Assembly: GCA_008000375.1 (NCBI GenBank)
Contig: SMOI01000160.1
Coordinates: 3,596-67,595 of the forward strand
DNA from: Poteriospumella lacustris
Lineage: Eukaryota > Sar > Chrysophyceae > Chromulinales > Dinobryaceae
Length of the DNA: 64,000 nt
Direction of reading: 5' to 3'
Shown: positions 32,225-43,410 of the stretch, piece after piece
Position numbering within the stretch: position 1 is the first letter of the stretch
Layout of the letters: each line of letters begins with the position of its first letter
The notes under the pieces: model-generated
Database searches by the model: none
Told to the model about the DNA's origin: nothing
What the model saw: the letters and a program-made list of their open reading frames with translations, nothing else
Program-made: the position numbers and the translations under genes

Positions 32225-33723
32225 ATGCTTGTGCTTGGAAAAGAAGTCATCTTGGCTGCACTTATCGTTGGTGCTTGCTTCTGTTCCTCGTTCAGTTATG
32301 CCTGGATGGATGCAGCGGGTGTGGTACAAAAGCTGCCTAAAGTTGAGTTACACGCCCATTTGCATGGCTCGATTCGTTTATCAACATTAGATGAGCTGAG
32401 TATTGCCGCTGGGGCTGGTCCACTCAAAGTAACCGTCAGTGAAGAGCACAGCGGACAAGTGGAGAAACCCTTCGAGCTCTTTCCGCTCATTCACAAGGTC
32501 GTCACGACGAAGGAAATTGCTCTTCGAATTCTACACGAGATGATTGAAGATTTTGAGGCAGAAAATGTTGTGTACCTGGAAATTCGCACCACCCCTCGTC
32601 CTCTGCCGGATGGCACGACCGCATCGGAGTATGTTCGAGAGCTCACGAAGGCGATTCATGCTCACAATCACCAACCGCAGCGAAAAATGCTTGTGAAGTT
32701 AATTCTTAGCGTGGATCGTGGAAGATCCTTTCAAGAAGGCTTGCAAGTGGTGAATCTTCTCAAGGAACACGCAGTCTTGGTCGACCCGGTGACACAGGCG
32801 ACCGAAAAGATCATCGTTGGTGTGGATTTCAGTGGCAATCCGTTGGGTGGAAAATTCCCTGAGTTTCAACCTATCTTTGATCAAGTGCGCCAGTTGGGCT
32901 TTAACATTACGCTGCATACGGCTGAAGCTGAAGAATTAACGGACGAAGCGGCGTACGATGAGACAGACGCTATTCTTGACTTTGCGTACGTCCATATTTA
33001 CCACTCTTCTGATCAGCTTTGGTATCATAGGGCTTTCTTTACCCCCCGCATATCGTATGTATATATAGGCCTGATCGTGCTGGTCATATGCTCTATTTAC
33101 ATGAGCGACACCTTCAAAAGGTTCGGCGTCCTATTCGCTTGTCCCCATGTGCCACCTGTCTCACGTCCACTGTCTCTCCTTCCTTTGTAATGTTCCTTCA
33201 GATCTTCGAATTAAAGCAAGCCGGTAAAGCGATCATGGTAGAGATCTGCCCTTCCACCAGTTTGTTCGTGCTGCACTTGCGATCGTATGCCGATCACCCA
33301 TACATCCGCAAGTTCCATTCCATGCATCATCCGATCAGCTTGAATACCGATGATACGGCAATCTTTAACACGACATTGACGAAAGAAATCTTGCATATGA
33401 TGGTGGCTTTGGATTGGCAGCCTCGCGACATTGCGTTGATGGAAGCACGTGCATTGGCCCATCTCTTTGCGACCCCAGACGAAGTACAGACGGTACGTGA
33501 TCGATTTTGGTCGGTGCTGTCCTCGCTACAAGCGGACGAAGCTTCCGCTTTGCAGCAGCAGGAACAAGAGCAAGAGGAGCACGGTAACCATCACAACCGA
33601 CCAAAGGGATGGTTGGACGGCATTGCCCGAGAAGCTGTTGAATCATCGAACGATTTGGCGGCAGCTGATTCCTTGGAAACCATTCGAGGACGATTGATCG
33701 CGTCGTCGTTGGAAGTCTTCTAA
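32225..33723 (+). CDS. adenosine deaminase-family enzyme (MAPDA/ADAL-like) with signal peptide
   Basis: Three exons (32225-32985, 33069-33120, 33202-33723; introns of 83 and 81 nt) give 444 residues. The 52-nt middle exon supplies PDRAGHMLYL, which carries a conserved His of the family; without it the enzyme would look broken. Metal and catalytic motifs are all there: KVELHAHLHGSIR, VGVDFSGNPLGG, LHTAEA (His plus catalytic Glu), RAGH, MVEICPSTS and SLNTDDTAIF. VELHAHLHGSI and the FSGNP block fit the N6-methyl-AMP/adenosine deaminase-like branch rather than classical ADA. The N-terminus (about 1-28, VILAALIVGACFCSSFSYA then WMD) is a signal peptide, unusual for a purine enzyme of this branch. 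It predicts secretion, or plastid entry if the host has a complex plastid. The substrate is inferred. Confidence 0.85.
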
Positions 33724-35234
33724 CTTGGTACACATTGGAACTTCACCTCGCAGGTTCTGGTCATCATGTCTGCAACTACACAGAATGTAAAGCCTTTAAA
33801 CCGTGAGGAGTGGGGTGGTATTGTGCGTTGATCATTGCATCTGAGGGTGTGTATTTGTGTGTGTGTGCCTTAATAATGCGTCTTTTTTTTGAATGTGGGA
33901 AACAGAAAGAAGCGGAGGAGGATTCTACGAGGATAGCGACACGACAGCAGGCAGCGCAGCCAGCAGTGTGACAAAGCTATATTTTGCTTTTAACCTAAAC
34001 GAACGAATATGTTTACTCAAACAACAAATGCACAAACCAGTTCTTCCCTGGACAAGACGTTGACCACCACATTGGGCTTCCATCTGATGATGGTGACGAC
34101 GAAACGAAACGAAACGAATCACCAAGACCGAAACGAATGCGCTATTGCTTCCGGGTGGGGGCAGAATGTAACTACAGTATATATACAACAAGTACATCAA
34201 AAACTCCCAAATCACCCAACGGAAGGCACATCTATCCGACGAAGGCAAACGAAGAACAAGCGCAGAAAGGAAGAGACGGGAAGCAGAGAAGAATGCACCA
34301 CACGCCCCACCTAATCTCTCACTGCTCAACCAGTGAACAGCGCTACACAGGAATGGTATCCAGCAGCGCAATACCTGTCATGCCAAAGACGGTGAACGTG
34401 ATGTACAGTGGGTACGAAAGAGGGAAAAGAGACAGAGGACGACGAAAACGACGAGGGTACAACCGTGTCTCCAATGGGAAGCGCGGTAGCAGTCACCAAG
34501 GCGATCAAAACGGCGGTATCTCACATGTTTATCACACATGACCAAGGGGTTGGGTTGATGGAGGGGCACACGGCGGCAGTTGAGCGACAAACCGTACTAC
34601 AGAGAGTGAGAGAGATAGAGAAAGAAAGAGAGATGGAGAAGGGGTGAGGAGTCAGCCGTTGAATGACTCACAACGACTGAACAATGAGGACAGAAACGAA
34701 ATGCAAACCAAAAAATTAGAAACGAGGACGAGGGAGGAAAATCAAAATATAACAACGGTGGTGGCGGTGGTGGTGCTCCTCCGGTCGTCATTCACCTGGG
34801 ACATCGACGAGTGCCGTTCGATACCCGGAACCGTTGTCCACCTGTCCAGCATCCTACGTCATCGATGTCACAGCAAAATGATGATTCATTCAACGATCAA
34901 TGAGAAATCGTGTCTCGCGTGAGTGGATCAGCACATGATCAGTCGTGGGGGGGGGCAAGAAAACGTAGTGAAGATGCGGATACGTGTGCGAGTCGTGTGT
35001 GCATGTGCGCATGCGCACGAGGGGGGTCGGAAGTCACGTCATGAGCGATGGATTGAAGGAGAAAAAAGGGATCGCGTGAGCGAGAATCAAGGGGGGAGGG
35101 GGAGGGGGGAAACACAAAGAAGAAAGATGAAATAAAAACAGCGATTGGAGACGCCCATTTGGTTCACCGAGGACGCATCTCTTCATAGACAAGTTGAAGA
35201 GGAGCCGACATGGAAGGGAACCATACGAGATCCT
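33724..35234. other. gene-poor convergent spacer, purine-rich on the plus strand
   Basis: The 1.5 kb between two convergent stop codons has no recognisable gene. The second half (about 34400-35130) is strongly purine-rich on the plus strand (GAGAGAGA, GGGGGG, AGAAAG). A 14-bp perfect palindrome GTGCGCATGCGCAC lies at 35005-35018. Confidence 0.4.
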
Positions 35235-37798
35235 TTATTTGTGGATTTGGGGTAATGTGACGCCATGACCACCACCAAAGTTAGCAAGTCCATTGCGATC
35301 TGATCCAACAGCATTGGCATGAGGACTATTGGATGCACTTGAATGTTGCTGCAGAATATGTTCTTGTAGATGTTGAATACGATAATGCTGGTGGGCTAAC
35401 ATGGTCGGCGTGTTGGGCAAATGGGCGGCTTGTTGGACGCTATGCTCCAACATCAACGACGTGGACGTGCCATTCTTCTCCATCAAATGTTCGTATTCGG
35501 TCGAAAGATGTGGTAGAAACGGCGAGGCAAAGTTGCTCATCGTGTTGTTGTTGGTGGTGGTGTTGATGGTGGAAGGGGCCGTGAAATTCAACGGTTCGTC
35601 CGCGGCGTCCATGGAGGGCGATCGTGACGTACTTTGATGGCTGGGATGCTGTGACGTTGGGTGCGGTGTTTGTTGCTGAGACGCGGAGGATACATTCGCT
35701 TGACTCAGTTGCAAGGGCGTTAACAGGATTTTGGATGGTGATCGCTGTCCCATCATCGGCTGCTGACTCTGACCTCGTTGCGAACCCATCGATTCTTCCG
35801 TGAGGGCGGTTGCAGTTCGTTCTTCGTCACCGGTCGCAGGATTACTATTATTGTTGGTGTAGTTGTAACTGTTGTTGTAGCTGCTGCTATCTCCCACACC
35901 AATGGAAGACGAAGTTTGAAAGGTACTCGTCGTGTTCACACCCAGCATCGACACGGGGCGACTCACGAACAGACTGGGGTGTGTCTTCCATGATAATTCC
36001 AAAATGGGACTAAACGCTGACCAACCTTCCTTGTTATGAGCTCGGATACGAACTAACCAAATGGCATCCATAGGTTTGGGTGACGACAATCGGACGCCAC
36101 GATTCAAATTGTCATACACAATGCGCCAGACTGTCGCTGGAGGTGAGTTCTCCGCCATACTCATGTTCATTTCACCGCGCTTCGTTGACGTAGCAGCAGT
36201 AGAACCAACCGCAGCAGCAGCAGCAAGAGCAGATGTTTGTTGATTCGTAGGAGACGCAGATCGTCGTTTTGGTGACCGTACAGGTCGTAATTCATCCAAA
36301 GACGTTGGGCGACCACGAGACTTCAAACAGTTTCGAATTTGCACTTCACTTCTTCCAGGAGAACCAACCCATTGATTGATTTTCCTTGTATTGGGAGAGG
36401 TCAAAATGGCAATAGCTTTGGCCTCATTCATGAAGGCATGCGAATGTTTTCCACGTCCTTCTCCAGCAATATCACCCACCAGAACCGATGATGTCGACGG
36501 TCGCATGGTGGTGACGGGCGGTTCATCGTTGATCACTTGCCGCAGTGCGTCGAGTCGCTGCATTTGAACTTGATATCGATCAATCGGACTACCGTTGGGG
36601 ACGACAGTATTCCATGTAATCAAAAATTCGTATCGAGACGGTAAGATACTCTTCAAATCGAACGAACTGCGAATCGGAATCAACGTGGCACGCGGCGTAG
36701 TGGGTGTCGCTGGAACTGATCGACCCGTAGGGATATTCAGAGCTTCTGATGTGACTCTCACCCCTAAATATTCAATTGATAATCGAATATGATACCATGT
36801 AGCAGCCTTCAGATCGGAAATAGTGCAGGTGGTATCGGTTCCAGAGCGGAAAACGGTTCGATAAGAACTTGGCGCTACAAATGCGTCAGTGATATACTTG
36901 TTCAGCGCCCCTTCTTTCCATTCAATTCCTTCCGCAATATCGATGCAAAATTGAATGGAATCAACTTTAGCGGGAGGATGGATCCCACAAAAGCGTGGAG
37001 GCTCCCATTTGACCGAGATCGATGTGGCCGTCACGTCTTGCACCACGGGTGGTGAAGGGTCTATGAACACAATCACCGTAAAAATACGCCCAGACTAAGA
37101 AGAAAACGTCTTTGAATAAACAAACCTGTCAGCCAACAAAGATCTCGGCGAATAATGGTACTTTCTGGGCCTTGTTGAGACGATATCATATCAGGTACCG
37201 ACGTGACTTGGAAAAAGTAGAAACATCCCGCGTCACGAAGAATATGAGCAAAACTGTGGGAAGATATTTCAGCCACATGGCCTTGGTACACTTGAAAATT
37301 ATCTGAAAGGCAGACGAAGAGAACTGTTCAGTATCATTTCGGAATGCGTGAAAGATCCGGCGATTTTACCTCCGTTGCCATCGAGGACGTGGATCTCTAC
37401 ATATTTACAAGAGGGAGAAAACTCCCGATATATTTTTTCAACCAATCTTTGCATATTGATGTTCCCACAGGTGTTCTGAACTGAAAAAAGAGACTTCGAA
37501 TGTTGCGCTTTATCCTTTTCCACGTACGAGGAATCTGATTCCAGAGCAAATGCTGTGTTGGGAGGAAAAGACGCAATTTGATGAGAAAAGGAGCTATTGG
37601 TGAAGACTACCAACAATCTCAGGAAGAAGTTGACCTAAGTTGGTGTGATGCTTTGTAAAAACGGTTAGTCTGAGTCAAGAATATTTGCAAGAATACGGAC
37701 GAGACACTTCGTTGGAAGAAGCCGACGGTTGGTCCGCCAAGGTCCAAGTGAAACCGCCAGCTGGACTGGCACAGTTGTACCAAACCAGTTTGGTACAT
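35235..37798 (-). CDS. fibronectin type III domain protein
   Basis: Four exons (37697-37798, 37370-37634, 37126-37302, 35235-37060; introns of 62, 67 and 65 nt) give 789 residues from ATG 37798; all phases close correctly. Residues 1-180 are of unknown type. An FN3 domain begins at DPSPPVVQDVTATSISVKW (about 182) and ends at SIEYLGVRV. A second one starts at PATPTTPRATLIPI (about 280), continues with YEFLITWNTVVPNGSPIDRYQVQM, and resumes with IWLVRIRAHNKEGWSAFSP after about 115 inserted Ser/Arg/Ala-rich residues. The C-terminal 270 residues are Gln/Ser/Asn/His-rich. There is no signal peptide, so an intracellular scaffold is more likely than a surface receptor. The start is uncertain: an exon upstream of 37798 cannot be ruled out, although a candidate frame at 37850-38036 has no ATG. 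Confidence 0.65.
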
Positions 37799-37951
37799 AG
37801 TATTAGTGAAAGTATATAATAATGATCAAATTGATGTTGCTCTTTATGTACGTTAAGCAATCCGAGTCTGTTGTCCGCACCAATAGGTAATTCCAAATTG
37901 TAACTATACCACGACAAGAACACACTGCAATGCGGTTTATTGCTACATTTT

Positions 37952-37973
37952 TTGAACGACCATGGTCGTTCAA
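37952..37973. promoter_or_regulatory. 22-bp perfect palindrome in a short intergenic region
   Basis: The half-site TTGAACGACCA is followed immediately by its exact reverse complement, with no spacer. It lies about 155 bp upstream of the chosen FN3-gene start codon and about 110 bp downstream of the mitochondrial carrier stop codon. Perfect dyads of this size are typical of dimeric DNA-binding protein sites. Function is inferred. Confidence 0.5.
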
Positions 37974-38080
37974 GATATTGTGAAAACTCGCGACTTATTA
38001 AGGCGATACAGATTCGACCTACCCTTTCCAACCTGAAAACTATATATACAAGAGAAATAAGCACAAAACGTACTAAGAAG

Positions 38081-39140
38081 CTAAGTGCTATGCATTGCCT
38101 TCAGGTAGCGCGATAAATATTCATATGAAACGAACGTCGCCAAGGTAGCTGGGATGATGCGGACCAAATTGACTCGTAGACCACTCCACAAAGACCAGAA
38201 GCCCTCCGCCGCGACAATCTCATGAAACACTTGTCGTAATTTCAAGTTTGACTTGTGATGAGCCCGATCGTTTCGCGCATCTTGCATTCTTGCACGTAAA
38301 ACTTCATGCGGATAAGTGATGGACGATGCTACTAGTTTCGCTACAATCGACGATGCCATGATGTCAACCACCTGTAGGGACGATTAAAGCAATCAGCAAG
38401 AATTGCACATGAGATTTGTGATGAACAGCTTACCGATTCCTCTCCTTTTCGCCTGGTTCTTGCCATTTGCTTCAAATGCTCATCTAATGAAAAGAGTAGA
38501 CCTGTTAGTTGCGTTGGTGACCAAAGCCGAAAGTCGAACACTTACAAAGAGGAAATTGAATCGCAACATGACTCAGGCCAAGCATCGACGCTGCAAGACC
38601 TTTGTACAAAGCGATGAAACCTTCTTCCTTGTAAATGGTGCTCATCATTCGAAATGTTGACATGCTGGTTCCAGCCGATTCAGGATGCATAATCAATGTT
38701 TGAATACGGGTACGAGTGACCCAGAATGGATTTGTGATCACATCACCGACAATCCCTGCACTAACTGCTGAAACAAAATGCATAACTGGTTGACTCCAAG
38801 CGGGAAATGTGTTCTTTATATGCTCTTTGGTTCTGTCATAGATGGGCCAATAGACACCCCAAAACAATGGAACAGTGAGCAGGGCGGGACCCACTCCTCT
38901 GAATACACCACGAATTCCCTCCTCTGAATAAATGGTCCGAATGATGTTGACTGTACCGCCAGAGTATTTGTGAATTCCTAATGAACCCTGAATTTGCAAC
39001 CGAACTTTGGCGACATCAAGAGGAGCACACACAAGAGTGCATGCCACTCCAGCTCCAGCGCCACTGAGCAAGGAAATCCATACAAGTTTCTTCGATGCAA
39101 CAGAGCCATCTGCAGAAGACTCGTCTTTTGTGAGAGTCAT
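38081..39140 (-). CDS. mitochondrial carrier (SLC25), pyrimidine nucleotide / NAD / folate type
   Basis: Three exons (38546-39140, 38434-38483, 38081-38371; introns of 62 and 62 nt) give 311 residues. The 50-nt middle exon encodes YEHLKQMARTRRKGEES. Three carrier repeats carry the signatures APLDVAKVRLQ, NPFWVTRTRIQ and YPHEVLRARMQ. The aromatic second signature and the YPHEV third one are typical of the SLC25A32/A33/A36 and plant NDT group, which moves NAD, folate, FAD or pyrimidine nucleotides across the inner mitochondrial membrane. GLAASMLGLSHVAIQFPLYE is also characteristic. The first ATG is at 39140; an in-frame TTG 9 bp upstream is ignored. The exact substrate cannot be told from sequence. 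Confidence 0.9.
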
Positions 39141-39724
39141 TGAGCCCAATGTGACGAGGTAGAGAACTACCCACTAACGCTTCGCCACAGGCCTCTGACT
39201 TGTTTCACCTTCTCTGTACGATACCGATATCGAAGGAGCAAAACACGTTTCTGTACCGTATTCCTCTAACCTCTTTCTCCAGTTTCTTTGTGCTGAAAAG
39301 ACCCTGCCGTCTTGTTTTCATTCATATCGCAACCTTCTTGCTTCGACCTCGGTGTCGCTACATCATAACCATCAAGCACAAAATGCGTCTACTTTAGGTG
39401 TGGTTGATCAAATACTCTATATTTGGGGTTGAATGTCGAATGCATCCGTTCAGCAGCAGTCACACTGCCGTCTCGGAACATCTTCGGCACTTGCATTCTC
39501 ACCCTTGTTATCCCAAAGCGAAGGAAATTTACATATGAACCTTAGTGAGGAACAAGAGGCATTGATAATTTTTTTGCGAAGGAAAAAGTAGTTGGAGAAG
39601 TTGTTGTTTCGCCGAACAAGAAGCTTCGCGTATAAAGGCACCCCTCCGTATCACAGGAAATTCATTTTGTTCGTAGCAGTTGGCACGTTGGCACAAACTT
39701 TGAAAAAGATCAAAGACAACAGAG
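39141..39724. promoter_or_regulatory. divergent intergenic region carrier / TOM1-like
   Basis: About 584 bp separate the start codons. The small open frames are not convincing. It presumably contains both promoters and leaders. Confidence 0.35.
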
Positions 39725-42700
39725 ATGTCTTTTCCAATACTAAAGATTTGCTTGGTCTGTACCAACTTCTTTCTCACAACATTCCTCCTTATTCTGACAT
39801 GTGATCATTTTTATTCGAACTACGATACACAGTCTTGGGGATTCATTTTCCATCTCCTGAGTTTGGCTTGGTTGTTTATACGAGGGATATTTTGGCTCGC
39901 GACAATAGTACGGGTTGTGCGATGGACAACTGTCAGCTTTTATCTTCTGTACTGGTTGCCAGCTCCGTTGGAATTCGCGGCGTTTATGCTCCTCCCATTA
40001 TATTTCACGCAAATCTTGTATCCCGAGGAATGGCGCAAACATTGGTTCAACGTGCGACCATTTTATCTCAGCTTGATTGTTGGTATGATTATTTTCCAAG
40101 TGCTATGGACATGGTTAGCTGATTCTCCAGCGGTAGGTGCTCGTTCTTCTCGCTCGTTTTACCGGACATGTTCGGTTCTTCACCCCGACGGTTGCTTTTT
40201 TTTTGTTTAGGAACAACGATGTGCAGCAGCGGCAGACGCGAATTTAAAGTATAAATGTTTTCAAACAGAGGATCCATCCGACGTGTTCCGCATTGTCACG
40301 GGGATCTGTTTCGTCTTTGTGGCAATTATGCAGTTCAAGTTTGGTCAAAAGATTTTGGAGCTAGATGCCCAAAGATATGCTCATTATTTCACTACCCCTC
40401 GTGATGTCTTGGCGAATATCAATAAATTTTTGGCCTTTGCATTTGCAACGCGAAGCGTCTATCAGTTTCTATCCGTGCTAAGCAATATCAATCTCCCAAA
40501 TATTCCCATTGAGGTATGCATCTGTCGATATTTGACGTTAGAGGTTTATTTGATGTTTATCAAAATGACTGTAGCCTGGAGAAGGAGACGTTGATTTTTG
40601 GGTGTTCGTGTTGTTCGAGTTATGGGTTTATGCCCCTACTATGCTGATAGTCTTGAATGTGACGTCAAGAACACTACGAGATCGAACGTAAGTCGTGCTG
40701 TCATCCTCTAGACCGCTACGGACAACAAGTCGTCAACGATTGGTTTCACTTGTAGAATTGCCGACGTGGGCTACACCGTTATTGCCAGAACATATGGGGC
40801 AATTGATCCACTTGCATCAGCAGTCGCCGCGCATCCAGCAGATATGGAAGATGGCATTGACATGCGGCTCATTCGGGACGAGTCGTTGTCGAATCGATCT
40901 CGGCAGTAAGTTGACAGCATCTCCTCTCTGCTGGTGCTACGATGTTATTCTGAGTCTTTTGTTTTCCTCTGTTGTAGAGTTTCTGCAGCTGTTCCTATTC
41001 AGGCTCAGGGACTTGGTCTGCAAAGGTAAAACACTTTCGATTTCGCTGCATCGTATTATCTCACTTCGCGCAAATACACACAGAGAGGACTCGCATTTGT
41101 TGGGAAGCACCACATCGAATCACTCATCGTTGAATCGCACCACGTGGTTGAGTGACTGCGAAGTAAAACGATACTGCAAACCGGGTTCATCGCAACAAGA
41201 TTCATCATTGACCGCCGCGTTTCCTGATGCAATGAGTATGGAAAAGCCTGCCTGCACTTTGTCGCACTACTATAGCACCAAGCGCTTACGAAGTGGATCC
41301 GTTACCAGCGAAGTATCCGAAGGATTATCTCATTCGCATCAAGATGGCAGTCATTTGTTGACTGATCAACAATATCGCGCACATAGCCGAGCGAGTAGCT
41401 TTGGTAGTGGCAATGGTTTACTCTCGGCCGCAACGGAGTCGCGACCAGGAAGTTATCGATCAGGTGGGATGGGACCAATCTCTTCGAAGAAATCCAAACA
41501 AGTGATGCGCTTCTATAACGAGAGTGGGAAATCGAAGAGATCTGGCTCGATCGAATTACCGAATAGTACTTTAGCATCTTCGGAAGCTAGTCGAAGCAAC
41601 AGCTTTGATCGTGATGCAACATATCATCCGGTGTTTCTCCCAACATTGAGCTCCGAACTGGTGAAAGAATCACAGAACGAACGTGAGCGAACTCCTTCTA
41701 TTGGACGAGAAATAGAACAGTTTCATCAGCAAGCGCATCAAGAAATTCAACAAGAGCAATCACAACTCCGGGCGCAACGGAATTCATCTCCAGTGCGTCC
41801 CGAGACAGTTGACCAACCTCAACAACACTATGAATTACAAGTTGAGCCAGGTCTACCTGACGTTGCATCGCATCGCGTTGCACAAGATGCCGTACCACAA
41901 GCGTTGGCACCCACCTTCGTGGCCTCTACTCCTCGAGCATCTGCTTTGTCACCTTCCAATTTGTCGGTGTTCTTTCATTCAAATATGACCTCCACTTCCG
42001 GAAGAAGTTCAGCACAACCGTCCCTCGTGGCCACGATGGCTACCACCTCCACGACCTCGGGTAGGACTCCTCCGATAGTGTCCACCTCTTACAAGCGAGT
42101 CAATAGCCGAGAGGGTTTATCAGGGAATGAAACAGAAGTGGTGGAAGAGCTTCTTCCACCAGGCTATACGTCATGTTTCTTACAGCTCAACAGCAATCGA
42201 AGTAGCAACAATAATCTGTACGATTATTGCGTGCAGTTAACCACCGGAGAATCAGCACCAGCAACAGCGGTATCGATCGATATGACGGAGAATACCATCG
42301 ACGCACCGGAATATCACAGTTCAGTTCAACCAGAGATAAACATGGCACAGTTTGGTCCCACACCGGCAGTCATAGTTCCCTTATCTGCCACTCTATTGCC
42401 TCGACCCTCACGTCCAAGTGTGACCTCCAATCGAATGATTGGTCACATTAACAGCTCAGACACTCCTCCCTTGTCGAGAAGTGTCAACAACAATCCTATT
42501 TTTCTGGCGATGATGTCTCCGTCTCCAAATTTCATCAACGCATCGGTACAGTCATCCAGACTGTCGACTCCTCAAGGCATTTTCGTGTCAAGTCCCATGA
42601 ATCTGCACCAACAGGTGACGAATTCAACGTTTATTCAAAGTAGTAGTCATACGAACGGACCTGATCGATCTCCCAGTCAAACGGACTCGTCCCCATTAGA

Positions 42701-42983
42701 TCCCGCTCCCGTGGGGTTTGTGAGAGGAGGGGGATATCCATCGTTTTCGGGTATGATGCATCCTACCGCTCGACCAGGAGTGAGAATGGATGTGCCCGTG
42801 ACCCCCGATTCAACATCCGTGTCTTACTCGCCGGGATCGATTCTGATTTCGCGGTCACAAGCTCAAACGACATCTTCCACACCTGATCGAATGGAAGCCG
42901 CACGTGAGGCAGCGAGGCTACGTCAAGGACTTGGTGGTGGTCGACATAGCCAGAGCTTTACGTTTTCTCCAGCCAATCCCTAG
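39725..42983 (+). CDS. multi-pass membrane protein, TOM1/THH1-like N-terminus with long disordered tail
   Basis: Six exons: 39725-40132, 40211-40513, 40575-40687, 40756-40905, 40978-41025 and 41084-42983, with introns of 78, 61, 68, 72 and 58 nt and all phases consistent, give 973 residues. The first 280 residues hold about seven hydrophobic segments. Features such as LYFTQILYPEEWRKHWFNVRP, IIFQVLWTWL and WVFVLFELWVYAPTMLIVLNV recall the TOM1/THH1 seven-helix family, which in plants sits in tonoplast membranes. The match is by eye and moderate. The remaining 690 residues are Ser/Thr/Gln/Pro-rich with a few acidic and basic blocks (SKKSKQVMRFYNESGKSKR), ending in FTFSPANP. Exons 4 and 5 are small and encode the linker. 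The tail is far longer than in plant homologues. Confidence 0.6.
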
Positions 42984-43410
42984 TCGAATATCCATGTGAG
43001 GTTGTTTTATCAGGTCTTTGCGTCGCCGTAAGCGCTTTTGTTGGTTTGCTTGCTTGTTCTTCGAATCGTTTGGTGTTTGATGAAGCAATGTGTACATGTT
43101 GAACCTCTAGTTTATACATATATTCCTCGAAAAGCTGCTCATAAGTTAGTTTGTTTATAAAAAAAAAGTATAGTGATGCCATGGTGATAATAACGCGATG
43201 ATAACGAAATAAAGATGCAAGCACAGTCATACGCTGTAAGAGAGGCAACGGGGGAGAACTTGCTGCCGTCGGCGAAGGTCCTCCTATTTAGACGGTAATT
43301 CTTGTTCAAGAGCAGAAACAGGTCCCAGTCACAAGTGACTCAACTCGTGAGGGGCTTCGTGAATGGAGAGACGGAGGAGAAGAAGGCAATGACCAAGCAC
43401 AACACTGACG
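42984..43410. other. intergenic spacer between tandem plus-strand genes
   Basis: The 427 bp have no gene. An A8 run sits near 43161 with AT-rich flanks. The 3' part should hold the RNA ligase promoter. Confidence 0.35.

Noticed and set aside
32986-33201. A single 216-nt intron in the adenosine-deaminase-family gene
   Set aside because: It would delete the conserved PDRAGH segment. Splitting it into two introns of normal size around 33069-33120 restores the motif in frame.
37850-38036. An upstream exon of the FN3 gene behind the acceptor TTTTCAG
   Set aside because: The frame has no ATG, and a donor/phase that joins it to 37634 was not found. ATG 37798 gives a fully consistent model.
40688-40711. 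A 24-nt intron (GTAAGT to CTCTAG) in the TOM1-like gene
   Set aside because: Far shorter than any other intron here. The next acceptor, CACTTGTAG at 40755, gives 68 nt and the right phase.
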